Part shown: positions 20,121 through 28,912 of the stretch, piece by piece
Layout of the letters: each line of letters opens with the position of its first letter
Position numbering within the stretch: position 1 is the first letter of the stretch
From: Aquimonas voraii
GTDB lineage: Bacteria; Pseudomonadota; Gammaproteobacteria; Xanthomonadales; Xanthomonadaceae
Direction of reading: 5' to 3'
Length of the DNA stretch: 64,000 nucleotides
NCBI RefSeq assembly: GCF_900101825.1
Contig: NZ_FNAG01000014.1
Coordinates: forward strand, 1-64,000
Position numbers and translations under genes: made by a program
The notes under the pieces: model-generated
The model's input: the letters and a program-made list of their open reading frames with translations, nothing else
What the model was told of the DNA's origin: nothing
Database searches by the model: none

Positions 20121-22132
20121 GGACTGGGCAGCTCCATGACGAAGGACGAGCCTCCGCCCTCCGGCCGCTCCGCCCACAGGCGTCCACCATGCAGCTCGAG
20201 GATGCCGCGGGCGATGGGCAGGCCGAGGCCGGTGCCGCCTGCGCCGGTCTTGGTACGGCTGCTCTGGGTGAAGCGATCGAACACCGACTCCAGCTCCGCC
20301 TCGGGAATGCCCGGCCCCTGATCGCTGACGCGCAGCTGCAGGGCGCCGGCTTCGACCGTTCGTGCCTCCACATGCACGGCGCCGCCCTTCGGCGAGAAGC
20401 GCACGGCGTTGGCGATGACGTTGCGAAGCGCCTGACCGAGCCGACCCGGATCCGCCATGACACGGCCCTGGGGGACGAGCGTCTTGCGGACGCAGAGCCC
20501 CTTGTTGGCGGCCGCCACCTCGAACTCGCCGATGACCGCGTCAACGATCGTTTCGAGCTCGGTTTCCTCCGGCTGGATCACCAGTCGACCGGACTCGATC
20601 TTCGCCGCGTCCAGAAGGTCGTTGACCAGCTTGAGCAGTTCGGTGGCGCTGGCCTTGGCCTTTTCCAGGAACCGCTGCAGGGTGTCGCGATCGGCCGATT
20701 CGAGCTCTTCCAGGGCAAGACCGGTGAAGCCCAGCACGCTGTGCAGCGGCGAGCGCAGCTCATGCGAGATGTTGGTCAGGAACTCGTCCTTGGCGCGGCT
20801 GGCGTCTTCCGCATGCTGGCGGGCGGTTTCGAGCTCGGCGGTGCGCGCACGCACCCGCGCTTCCAATTCGCGCTTGCCTGCCTCCAGGGCCTCAAGCAGC
20901 GACTTGCGTTCGGTGATGTCCTGGAACGCGCCCCGCAACATGCGGATCTCGCCCGCGTCGCGTTCCGCCTCGCCCTGGGCACGCACCCAGCGCCGGTTGC
21001 CTTTGGCGGTCACGATCTCCAATTCGAGATCCCAGGGTGTGCCCTCGGCGATACAGGCGTCCAAGGCCTGCTGGATGCGCGGACGGCACTCGACCGCATA
21101 GAAGCCGATCGCCTCATCGAGGCGGGGGCGATAGCCGGGATCGACCTCATGGATGCGGCAGACCTCGTCCGTCCACAGCGGACCGGGCTCGCCCGGCAGA
21201 TAGCTCCAGCCGCCGATCCCCGCCATGCGCCCCGCCGCATCAAGCAGGGCCGAATAGGTACGCAACGCCTGCAGGCTGCGCTGCAGCTCGTCCTCGGTCT
21301 GCTTGGCGCGGCTGATGTCGATCTGGCTGCCGACCATCAGTTCGGGCCGACCATCGCCGCTGAAGCGCACCACCTGCCCACAGTCGTGCACCCAAACCCA
21401 GTAACCCTCGCGATGGCGGACCCGATAGGTCGCCTCATAGCGTGGCGTCGTCCCCGCAAGGTGCGCTTCGATGCTGCGCGAGCAGAGCAGCAGGTCGTCC
21501 GGATGCACCTGGTCCATCCAGGTGTCCACGCTCAAGGGCGCCAGCGCCTCCAGGCTTTGGCCGACGATCTCGGCCCAGCGCGTGTTCATGCGCGCGCGCC
21601 CGCTCTGGACCTCCCATTCCCAGGTGCCCGCACCCGTCGCCTCCAGCAGGCTTTCCAGGCGGCGACGGGCCTGATGGGCGTCCTCCTGCCGCTTGGCCGC
21701 CGCGTGCACGCGCGCGGCCAGACGCAGAGCGTCAGTGGCCTCGACCGCAAGGGCCCCGGCGGGAGCGCCCGCAGGCCCCTGCAGAGCGAGGATCCAGACC
21801 TCGGCCTCGGCCGTCGTCAGTTCGAATCTGTGCAGGCCCGAGCTCAGGCTGGAGGCCGGTCGCTGCAGCTTCGCCAGCAGCCGACGCCAGGCCTCTTCTT
21901 CGTCGGCCGCAGCGGACGGCGGGCGACCGCTGCGCGCGAGCAACACCGGTGGCGCCGCGGCACCGGTGCTGCTCGCGCGCAGCAAGGCCGCTGCGCTCAG
22001 ACCGTGCAGGCCCATCAGGCCGCGCAGCAGGCGTTCCAGCAGATCGTCGGCGCGGCTGGACGCCAGCGCCGCCTCGAGAACCTCCAAAGCGATGCCCATC
22101 CAGGCGCGGGACGGCGTGAGCGCGTCCTTCAT
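20117..22132 (-). CDS. Cytoplasmic PAS-PAS histidine kinase
   Basis: This 671-residue soluble kinase starts at the ATG at 22132. The longer frame upstream is proline/arginine-rich and unlikely to be used. An N-terminal region (about 20-140) looks like a GAF-type domain without a clear motif. PAS domains cover about 165-280 and 295-410 and include YWVWVHDCG and DITERK boundaries. After a coiled linker comes HisKA (FLTNISHELRSPLH) and an ATPase with NVIANAVRFSP, DQGPGIP and GGTGLGLPIARG. Its catalytic half closely resembles those of the downstream membrane kinase and the bacteriophytochrome, which suggests paralogues. It overlaps the membrane kinase start by four bases and they form a two-kinase operon upstream of the chemosensory genes. 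The sensed signal is unknown. Confidence 0.9.
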   Translation of the reverse strand: MKDALTPSRAWMGIALEVLEAALASSRADDLLERLLRGLMGLHGLSAAALLRASSTGAAAPPVLLARSGRPPSAAADEEEAWRRLLAKLQRPASSLSSGLHRFELTTAEAEVWILALQGPAGAPAGALAVEATDALRLAARVHAAAKRQEDAHQARRRLESLLEATGAGTWEWEVQSGRARMNTRWAEIVGQSLEALAPLSVDTWMDQVHPDDLLLCSRSIEAHLAGTTPRYEATYRVRHREGYWVWVHDCGQVVRFSGDGRPELMVGSQIDISRAKQTEDELQRSLQALRTYSALLDAAGRMAGIGGWSYLPGEPGPLWTDEVCRIHEVDPGYRPRLDEAIGFYAVECRPRIQQALDACIAEGTPWDLELEIVTAKGNRRWVRAQGEAERDAGEIRMLRGAFQDITERKSLLEALEAGKRELEARVRARTAELETARQHAEDASRAKDEFLTNISHELRSPLHSVLGFTGLALEELESADRDTLQRFLEKAKASATELLKLVNDLLDAAKIESGRLVIQPEETELETIVDAVIGEFEVAAANKGLCVRKTLVPQGRVMADPGRLGQALRNVIANAVRFSPKGGAVHVEARTVEAGALQLRVSDQGPGIPEAELESVFDRFTQSSRTKTGAGGTGLGLPIARGILELHGGRLWAERPEGGGSSFVMELPSP

Positions 22133-22384
22133 GGTCTGCTCGCGATCAGGCCGCGCATCGGCGCACGCAGGGCCCAGCCGGACCGACGCGCTCGTGGCGC
22201 GGCCGAAAACGGCGCATTCGCGTGCTGCGACCTGTTGCGTCGCACCTGCATCACCAACGCTCCTCGCGGGACTCCGGCACCTCGCTGTGCAAGAACCGTG
22301 ACGGAACCCACGCGCCTGCGTCGACGGAAACCCGTCATCCCCCGCCGGAGGGCCGGCCTGGGCTCGCACTCGCGTTGGCGGTGA

Positions 22385-24043
22385 TCAGGGCGCCAGCTTG
22401 GCCTTCAGGCGACGCGCCAGCGCTGCGGGCAACTTCGGCAAGGCCTTCAGCACAAAGGGCAGCGCCTTCCGCTTCACCCCGCTCAGGCTTTCCGGCACCA
22501 CCGCTTCGATCAGATGCGGGCCGGGGTGGCCGAGCGCGTATTCCAGCGCGCGGCAGAAGTCCTCGGCGCTGTCGGCACGCGCGGCATGCACGCCCATGCC
22601 CTGGGCCAGCCGGCAGAAGTCGAGGCGCGGGCCCTTGAGGTCGAGCTGGGCGCGCGCCTTGTCGCCGATGCGTTCCGCGCCAACGCGTTCCAGTTCAACG
22701 TTGAGCACCGAATAGCTGGCGTTGTTGAAGATGATCGCGGTGACGTCGAGCTGCTCGCGCGCCAGCGTCCACAGGGCCTGGATCGTGTACATCGCGGTGC
22801 CGTCGCCAATCAGCGCCAGCACCGGCCGGTCCGGGCAGGCGATCGCCGCACCAATGGCGTTGGGCAGGCCCTGACCGATGGCGCCGCCAGTCAGCGTGAT
22901 CAGGTCGTGGCGCGGGCCGCCGGCGGTCATCAGCGGCAGCATCAGGCCGGAGGTGATGGCCTCGTCGACCACGATGGCGCGCTCGGGCAGCAGGTGCCCG
23001 ACCGCCTTGCAAACCTTTTCGGCGGTGAGGCGTCCGCGCGGGCGACCGGGCCGCGCCGCGGGCTGCAGCGCGGGCGATGCGTGGGCTGCACCCAGGGCTG
23101 CCGCCAGCGCTTGCAGGCTGGCGGCGGCGTCCTGCGCGGGCGTGCTGAGCGTATGCACGGTGCAGCCCGCGGGCACCAGCTCGCTGGGCTTGCCGGGATA
23201 GGCGAAGAAGCTCACCGGCGCCTTGGCATCGACCAGCACCAGGTGCTGGAACTCGGCCAGCTGCACGCCGGCCAGCTCGGCCAGATAGGCGATGCGCTCC
23301 ACCGATGGCAGGCCGGCGCCGCGCTCAAGCCGCGTCGGAAACACCTCGGCCAGCAGCTTGACCCCGCTGTGCGCAGCGATGCGTGCGGCGGCAAGCAGCG
23401 CGGGCTCGCGCAGCGCATGACGCCCCAGCAGCAGGGCGGTCTTGGCGCCGCTGCGGATCACCTCGGCGATCCGCGCCACCACCGCCGCTTCAGCAGCCGG
23501 CGGCGGGGAAAGTTCGGGCGGCGGACAGGCCACACCGCCCTCGCCCCAGCTGACGTCGGCCGGCAGGATCAGGGTGGCGACCTGCTCGGGGCGGCTGCGC
23601 GCCGCGGCGATCGCATCCACCGCGTCGCGGCAGAGGTCTTCCGTTCGCATCGAAGTGCGCACGAAACCCGGCGAGACATTGCGCGCCACGGTTTCGATGT
23701 CGCTCTGCAGCTGGGCGTCGAGCGGCATGTGGTACGTCGCATGGTCGCCGACGATGTTCACCATCGGCACCCGGCCCTTGCGCGCGTTGTGCAGGTTGGC
23801 CAGGCCATTGCCCAGGCCGCAGCCGAGATGCAGCAGGGTGGCGGCAGGCCGGTCGGCCATGCGCGCGTAGCCGTCGGCGGCGCCGGTGGCCACGCCCTCG
23901 AACAGGCAGAGCACCGCGCGCATGCGCGGCTCGTCGTCGAGTGCGGCGACGAAGTGCATTTCGCTGGTGCCGGGGTTGGTGAAGCAGACCGTGACGCCGG
24001 CATCGGCGAGGGTCTTCATCAGGGCTTGGGCGCCGTTCGGCAT
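22385..24043 (-). CDS. ThDP-dependent enzyme (acetolactate synthase / benzoylformate decarboxylase-like)
   Basis: This 552-residue ThDP enzyme starts at the ATG at 24043, six bases after GGAG. It has three classic domains: an N-terminal pyrimidine-binding domain with the activating glutamate in CLFEGVATGAADGYAR (about residue 50), a central domain, and a C-terminal pyrophosphate-binding domain with the metal motif GDGTAMYTIQALWTL ending in IIFNN. It belongs to the acetolactate synthase/benzoylformate decarboxylase group often labelled IlvX-like. It probably decarboxylates a 2-oxoacid. The neighbouring FMN alpha-hydroxyacid dehydrogenase could supply that acid, as in mandelate-type pathways, but the true substrate is not visible in the sequence. 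No ilvN-type regulatory subunit is adjacent, so classical branched-chain synthesis is unlikely. Confidence 0.85.
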   Translation of the reverse strand: MPNGAQALMKTLADAGVTVCFTNPGTSEMHFVAALDDEPRMRAVLCLFEGVATGAADGYARMADRPAATLLHLGCGLGNGLANLHNARKGRVPMVNIVGDHATYHMPLDAQLQSDIETVARNVSPGFVRTSMRTEDLCRDAVDAIAAARSRPEQVATLILPADVSWGEGGVACPPPELSPPPAAEAAVVARIAEVIRSGAKTALLLGRHALREPALLAAARIAAHSGVKLLAEVFPTRLERGAGLPSVERIAYLAELAGVQLAEFQHLVLVDAKAPVSFFAYPGKPSELVPAGCTVHTLSTPAQDAAASLQALAAALGAAHASPALQPAARPGRPRGRLTAEKVCKAVGHLLPERAIVVDEAITSGLMLPLMTAGGPRHDLITLTGGAIGQGLPNAIGAAIACPDRPVLALIGDGTAMYTIQALWTLAREQLDVTAIIFNNASYSVLNVELERVGAERIGDKARAQLDLKGPRLDFCRLAQGMGVHAARADSAEDFCRALEYALGHPGPHLIEAVVPESLSGVKRKALPFVLKALPKLPAALARRLKAKLAP

Positions 24044-24139
24044 CGGAGACTCCGGGGTGAGGCAGGTCATCAGGCGGCGTGTGCGGGTGCGGACGCGCGG
24101 TCTCGCAGGGCGTCATGCCCGGCGTCGGTCTGGCGGCGC

Positions 24140-25291
24140 CTATCCGGGCTCGAGATGCTGCGGCCCGATGTCGGCGATGCGGGTCACGCCTGCGAGCGCC
24201 ATGGTGGTGCGCAGCTCGTTCTGCCAGGTTTCGATGAGCGCTCGCACGCCGGCCTCGCCAGCGCTGGCCAGCGCCCACACCCAGGGCCGGCCGATCAGCA
24301 CGCCCTCGGCGCCTCGCGCCAGCGCGCGGAACACGTCGACGCCGCTACGGATGCCGCCGTCCACCAGCAGGGAACAGCGCCGATCGACCCGGGTGGCGAT
24401 CGCCGGCAGCACGCGCGCGGTCGACGGCGCACCGTCCAGCTGGCGTCCGCCGTGGTTGGAAACGATCAGCGCATCGGCGCCGCTGTCGAGCGCCGGCGCG
24501 ATGTCGTCGGCGTCGAGCAGGCCCTTGAGCGCCAGCCGGCCCTGCCAGCGCGCGCGCAGCCAGTCGATGTCTTTCCAGGTGACGCTGGGATCGAACTGCG
24601 CGTCGACCCAGTGGCGGAAGGTCTCGAAATCGTTCGCGGCCGGCACATGCGCACCGAGGCTGCCGAAGCTGTGCGGCTTGCCGCCGATGCCAACGGCGCG
24701 CAGCCAGCCCGGTCGCGACAGCAGCTGGGCCAGCTTGATCAGCTTCGGGCGCAGGCCGGGCCGGCCGATGCCGTGGCGGGGGTCGCGATGGCGCGGACCC
24801 AGCACCGGCAGGTCGATGGTGAACACCAGGGTGCGGCAGCCCTCGGCCCAGACCTGATCCAGCAGCGCCGCCACCAGTCCGCGATCGCGCAGCATGTAGA
24901 GCTGGAACCAGGGCGCGAGGCCACTGGCTGCGACGACCTCGGCGTAGCTGCAGATGCCGACCGTGGACAGCGTGAAAGGCACCTGCAGGGCTTTCGCCGC
25001 GCGCGCCGCCTGCCCCTCGCCGCGACGCGCCATCATGCCGGCGAAGCCCACCGGCGCCAGCGCCAGCGGCAGCGCGCAGGCCTCGCCCAGCAGGGGGCTG
25101 GCGGTGTCGACACCCTCGACGTCGACCAGCACCCGCTGGCGCAGGCGCAGGCGCGCCCAGTCGTCGGCATTGGCGGCGAGGGTCTGCTCCGCGCCGGCAC
25201 CGCCATCGAGATAGTCGAACAGGAAGCGCGGCAGCCGTGATCGCGCGCGTTCGCGGTAGTCGCCTGCAGTGACGGGATAGCTGCCGAACAT
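24140..25291 (-). CDS. FMN-dependent alpha-hydroxyacid dehydrogenase (lactate/mandelate dehydrogenase family)
   Basis: This 383-residue TIM-barrel flavoprotein oxidises an L-2-hydroxyacid to the 2-oxoacid. The catalytic His-Gly-Gly-Arg motif is present as SNHGGRQLDG. Other family marks are FLFDYLDGGAGAE near the N-terminus, WFQLYMLRDR, TIDLPVLGPRHRD, ALKGLLDADD and LLVDGGIRSGVDVFRALA at the FMN-phosphate site. The ATG at 25291 follows the FAD-dehydrogenase stop by five bases; a longer frame upstream is out of family. The length matches LldD/MdlB proteins. It lies between the ThDP enzyme and the FAD dehydrogenase, so the three probably form a catabolic operon. Whether the substrate is lactate, mandelate or another acid is unresolved. 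Confidence 0.92.
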   Translation of the reverse strand: MFGSYPVTAGDYRERARSRLPRFLFDYLDGGAGAEQTLAANADDWARLRLRQRVLVDVEGVDTASPLLGEACALPLALAPVGFAGMMARRGEGQAARAAKALQVPFTLSTVGICSYAEVVAASGLAPWFQLYMLRDRGLVAALLDQVWAEGCRTLVFTIDLPVLGPRHRDPRHGIGRPGLRPKLIKLAQLLSRPGWLRAVGIGGKPHSFGSLGAHVPAANDFETFRHWVDAQFDPSVTWKDIDWLRARWQGRLALKGLLDADDIAPALDSGADALIVSNHGGRQLDGAPSTARVLPAIATRVDRRCSLLVDGGIRSGVDVFRALARGAEGVLIGRPWVWALASAGEAGVRALIETWQNELRTTMALAGVTRIADIGPQHLEPG

Positions 25292-25296
25292 GCGTA

Positions 25297-26907
25297 TCAG
25301 CCTCCGCTGAGATGGCGTGCCGCCGCGCGGGCGGTGAGGATGCAGCCCGGCAGGAAGGTCCCCTCCAGCGAGCGCTTGCCGTTGGCCCCACCGCCGCCGA
25401 AGCCTGCCGCCTCGCCGACGCAGTACAGGCCGGGAATCGGCGCATCGTCGGCGCCGAGCACGCGCGACTGCAAATCGGTGCGCAGGCCGCCCAGGCTCTT
25501 GCGGGTGATGAGCTGCAGACGGATCGCGATCCACGGCCCGGCGCCGGGCTTCGACAGCGGCGCCGGCGCGCAGGTGCGCAGGCGGTCGGGTCGCCACTGC
25601 CGGGCCTGCAGGATACGCCGCACCTGTTCGTCGTCCGTCGGGTTGCGGCCCGACGCGAAGTGGGCGTCGAAGGCGGCGACCGTGGCCTTGAGGCGCTGGG
25701 CGTCGATCTCATGCGAGCAGGTCAGGGCATTCATCTTCGAGGCAAGGCCTTCCAGCGAATCATCGACCAGGAAGTCCTCGCTCTCGCGCTGCATCTGGTC
25801 GACCAGGCGCGCATTGCCCAACACGGTGTCGAGCAGGAAGCGGACGAACTGGCGATCGCGGATGCGCGGGTTGTGTTCGGCCCCGGAGATCGCGAACTCC
25901 TTGAGTGCAATCCGGCGGTTCAGCAGCTGCCAGGTCCAGGGCTTGGCCTGCTCGGCCACGCGCTGGCAGAGCCAGTGGGTGTCGAAGCCGGTCACCAGCG
26001 GCTCGGGTCCGATGCGCTCGCCGCGGTGGTCCAGCCACAGCGCCGACTTGCAGGGCACGATCGACAGCCCATGGCCCTCGAAGTGCGGGAACGGATGGGC
26101 GATGCCACCGGCGTAGTTCCACATTTCTCCGGCATGAACGATCTGGCCACCCAGCCGCTCGGCGACTTCGGCATGCAGGCGGCCATCGGCGAAGGGATGC
26201 GCGCCATTGAGCATCGTCGCCGGCCGCGGCCGATCCTTGGGCCAGTGGGCGCGACAGGCCGCGTGGCTGCCGTTCAAGCCCCCCATCGCCAGCACCACGG
26301 CGTCGGCCTTGAGGCGGACTTCGGCGCCGCTGCGTTCGTCCACCGCGAGCGCGCCGCAGACGCGGCCGCCCTGCGTTTCGAGCGCGCGGACGCGATGCCG
26401 GTGCAGCAGGCGCAGGCGCCCGCCGCGGTCGGCGCGCCGCAGTGCCTCGGTGAGGCAGAGCACCAGCTGCCGCGCCGTGCCCCAGAGCATGTGGTAGCGC
26501 GGCACCGAACTGCCCTCGCCCTGGCGGCCGCGCTCCACCCAGTTCACCGCCGGCAGGAAGCGCAGGCCCTCGCTGAGCAGCCAGTCGTAGACCTCGACGC
26601 GCGAGCGCTCGACGTAGTGCTCGGCCCAGGCCCGCGACCAGGTATCCGCGGGGTCGAGCTCACCGAAGCTCAGCCAGTCGCGCAGCGCGAGTTCCGGCGT
26701 GTCGCGGATCTTGCTGCGCGCCTGCAGGGGCGTACCGACCAGGGCCATGCCGCCGAAGGCCCAGCGCGCGAGGCCGCCGAAGCGCTCGGGCGTGTCGCGA
26801 TCGACGATGGTCACCGAGCGATCGGCGCGCAGGCACTCCAGCGCCGTGACCATGCCGGCCAGGCCACCGCCAATCACCAGCACCGCCGAATTGCCGCTCA
26901 CCGCCAT
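25297..26907 (-). CDS. FAD-binding dehydrogenase (COG3573-like flavoprotein)
   Basis: This 536-residue soluble flavoprotein begins with a Rossmann FAD motif (VLVIGGGLAGMVTALEC) followed by RFGGLARWAFGGM. Its C-terminus has YCVGEAAGFGGGG and the NGKRSLEGTFLPGCI segment typical of FAD_binding_2 dehydrogenases related to fumarate reductase flavoproteins and 3-ketosteroid dehydrogenases. It has no signal peptide or heme motif, so it is probably cytoplasmic. It is the first gene of a minus-strand operon with the FMN hydroxyacid dehydrogenase (5-bp gap) and the ThDP enzyme. Its substrate is unknown; a desaturation or reduction step in the same pathway is the natural guess. Confidence 0.88.
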   Translation of the reverse strand: MAVSGNSAVLVIGGGLAGMVTALECLRADRSVTIVDRDTPERFGGLARWAFGGMALVGTPLQARSKIRDTPELALRDWLSFGELDPADTWSRAWAEHYVERSRVEVYDWLLSEGLRFLPAVNWVERGRQGEGSSVPRYHMLWGTARQLVLCLTEALRRADRGGRLRLLHRHRVRALETQGGRVCGALAVDERSGAEVRLKADAVVLAMGGLNGSHAACRAHWPKDRPRPATMLNGAHPFADGRLHAEVAERLGGQIVHAGEMWNYAGGIAHPFPHFEGHGLSIVPCKSALWLDHRGERIGPEPLVTGFDTHWLCQRVAEQAKPWTWQLLNRRIALKEFAISGAEHNPRIRDRQFVRFLLDTVLGNARLVDQMQRESEDFLVDDSLEGLASKMNALTCSHEIDAQRLKATVAAFDAHFASGRNPTDDEQVRRILQARQWRPDRLRTCAPAPLSKPGAGPWIAIRLQLITRKSLGGLRTDLQSRVLGADDAPIPGLYCVGEAAGFGGGGANGKRSLEGTFLPGCILTARAAARHLSGG

Positions 26908-27015
26908 GCGCCCTCCCCTGTCGAGGGCAGGAACATACGCGATGGTGCGGTCGGGCGATGCTGCGGCGCGGCAGGCATCCTTGGGCGTCGCGCCCTGCGG
27001 AATTCGCCGGGAGCC

Positions 27016-27576
27016 TCAGCCGCCAAGCTGACGGTTGAGGAAGGCGCGGGCGAAGCGCAGGTCGCGGTCGATGGTGGCCGGGCTGACCGCCAGCACCTCG
27101 GCGATCTCCTCGCGCTGCATGCCGCCGAAGTAGCTCATCTCCACCACGCGGGCGGCACGGGCATCGGTGGCGCTGAGCTGCTGCAGGGCCTGATCCAGCG
27201 CCAGCAGGTCCACCTCGACACTGTCGCCGACGGCCTCGAACTCGGCGGCGCGCAGGGTCACCAGCGCCGCCCCGCCACCGCGCTTGGCGGCGACCCGCGC
27301 ACGCGCGTGATCGACGAGCACGGCGCGCATCTGCAGGGCGGCAACAGCGAGGAAATGGCTGCGGTTCTGCCAGTCCGGGCTGTTGCCGAGCAGACGCAGC
27401 ACCGCCTCATGCACCAGCGCGGTGGGTTCCAGAGTCGGCGTGCGGTCCAAGCTGCCAACGCGGCCGGCCGCCATCCGCTTCAGCAGCCCATAGACCTCGG
27501 GCAGCAGCCGATCCAGCGCGGCGCGGTCGCCGCCGCGCCAGGCCTGCAGCAGGCCGGTGAGATCGCTGTCCGACAC
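27016..27576 (-). CDS. ECF-type RNA polymerase sigma factor (TIGR02999-like)
   Basis: This 186-residue ECF sigma factor has region 2 at about 15-95, including LEPTALVHEAVLRLL and NRSHFLAVAALQMRAVLVDHARAR. Region 4 lies at about 120-185, with MSYFGGMQREEIAEVLAVSPATIDRDLRFARAFL as its helix-turn-helix split over the family boxes. It belongs to the ECF group usually encoded beside a serine/threonine kinase. No kinase or anti-sigma gene is adjacent here. It begins four bases after the stop of the DAACS symporter gene, so it is at the 3' end of the transporter operon, a placement not typical for this group. Its promoters and activation signal are not visible. Confidence 0.92.
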   Translation of the reverse strand: MSDSDLTGLLQAWRGGDRAALDRLLPEVYGLLKRMAAGRVGSLDRTPTLEPTALVHEAVLRLLGNSPDWQNRSHFLAVAALQMRAVLVDHARARVAAKRGGGAALVTLRAAEFEAVGDSVEVDLLALDQALQQLSATDARAARVVEMSYFGGMQREEIAEVLAVSPATIDRDLRFARAFLNRQLGG

Positions 27577-27580
27577 CGGC

Positions 27581-28909
27581 TCAGGCCTCGCTGCGTCCTT
27601 CGCCGTGCGCGGCGGGGTCTGCGTGGCCGTGCTCGGGATGTGGCGGCAGCAGGCCGCCGCGCGCGACCACCACCGAGCCGACCAGATCGCCGCCGACGTT
27701 CACCGTGGTACGGCACATGTCGAGGAAACGATCGACACCGAGGATCAGGCCGATGCCCTCAGGCGGAATGCCGAACATGGCCAGGATCATCGCGATCACC
27801 GGCAGCGAGCCGCCGGGCACGCCGGCCGCACCGATCGCACCGAAGATGCACAGCACCAGGATGCTGATCTGCTGCACGAAGCTGAGCTCGACGCCGAAGA
27901 ACTGGGCGAGGAACAGCACCGTGATGCCCTCGAACAGCGCGGTGCCGTTCATGTTGGCGGTGGCACCCAGGGTGCAGACGAAGCGCGCGACCGGGCGCGG
28001 CACGCCCAGCCGCTGCTCGGCGCACTCCAGCGTGGTCGGCAGCGTCGCGCTGGACGAGCTGGTCGAGAACGCGGTGAGGATGGCCGGCTGCGCACCCTTG
28101 AAGAACTTCAGCGGCGACATGCCGCCGAACACCCGCACCAGGATCGGAAACACCACGAAGAAGTGGATGGCGAGCGCCAGCACGACGGTGCCGACATAGG
28201 CCGCCAACTGCGCCAGCACCGCCAGGCCGAGCTTGGCGGTGATGCTGAACAGCAGGCAGGCCACCGCATAGGGCGCGAGCTGGATGATCCAGCCGATCAG
28301 CTTGAGGCAGATGTCGTACACGCCCTGCACGGCGCCGACGAAGCTGCGGGTGCCGGCACTGGCCACCACGGTGGCGCCGATGCCGAACATGAGCGCGAAG
28401 AACATCACCCCGATCAGATCGCCGTTGACCGCGGAGGCGATCGGATTGCGCGGCACGATGTTGATCAACAGATCGATACCCGACACCGCGCCACCCTTGG
28501 CGGCGATGTCAGCCACGCGCTCGCTGGAGCCGGCAATGAGTTCGTCGGCCAGCTCGGGCGGCAGGCCCTGGCCCGGCTGCACCAGGTTGACGATCACCAG
28601 GCCGATGCTCACCGCGATCGTGGTGACGACAAGGATGAACAGCAGGGTGCGCCCGCCGATGCGGCCCAACGAACGCGGATCGCCGATCTCGACCACGCCC
28701 AGCACCAGCGCCGAGAACACCAGCGGCACCACCAGCATGAACAGCAGGCGCAGGAAAACCTGGCCGACCGGGTCGGTGACGTAGCGGATCAGGCCGCCGA
28801 GCCAGTCGGCATCGGCGGCGGTGAAATTGGCCAGCACGCCCGCGGCGATGCCCACCGCGAAGCCGATGGCCATCTTGGTGTGCAGCGACAGGCCGCGGGC
28901 GTTCTGCAT
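27581..28909 (-). CDS. Dicarboxylate/amino acid:cation symporter (DAACS, GltP/DctA type)
   Basis: This 442-residue inner-membrane symporter has about eight hydrophobic helices and the two re-entrant hairpins of the DAACS family. The serine-rich HP1 motif is FSTSSSSATLPTT, and the TM7/TM8 motifs are ATANMNGTALFEG and DRFLDMCRTTVNVGGD. It should carry glutamate, aspartate or C4-dicarboxylates with sodium or protons; the arginine in the TM8 motif (DMCRTT) fits acidic substrates. A histidine/proline-rich tail of about 20 residues follows the last helix. It lies four bases after the AGCS symporter gene and four before the sigma factor gene, so all three are probably cotranscribed. Confidence 0.95.
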   Translation of the reverse strand: MQNARGLSLHTKMAIGFAVGIAAGVLANFTAADADWLGGLIRYVTDPVGQVFLRLLFMLVVPLVFSALVLGVVEIGDPRSLGRIGGRTLLFILVVTTIAVSIGLVIVNLVQPGQGLPPELADELIAGSSERVADIAAKGGAVSGIDLLINIVPRNPIASAVNGDLIGVMFFALMFGIGATVVASAGTRSFVGAVQGVYDICLKLIGWIIQLAPYAVACLLFSITAKLGLAVLAQLAAYVGTVVLALAIHFFVVFPILVRVFGGMSPLKFFKGAQPAILTAFSTSSSSATLPTTLECAEQRLGVPRPVARFVCTLGATANMNGTALFEGITVLFLAQFFGVELSFVQQISILVLCIFGAIGAAGVPGGSLPVIAMILAMFGIPPEGIGLILGVDRFLDMCRTTVNVGGDLVGSVVVARGGLLPPHPEHGHADPAAHGEGRSEA

Positions 28910-28912
28910 GGC

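Noticed and set aside
22514-25240. Long plus-strand frame opposite the ThDP and FMN enzymes
   Set aside because: It spans two well-recognised genes on the other strand and has shadow-like arginine/histidine composition.
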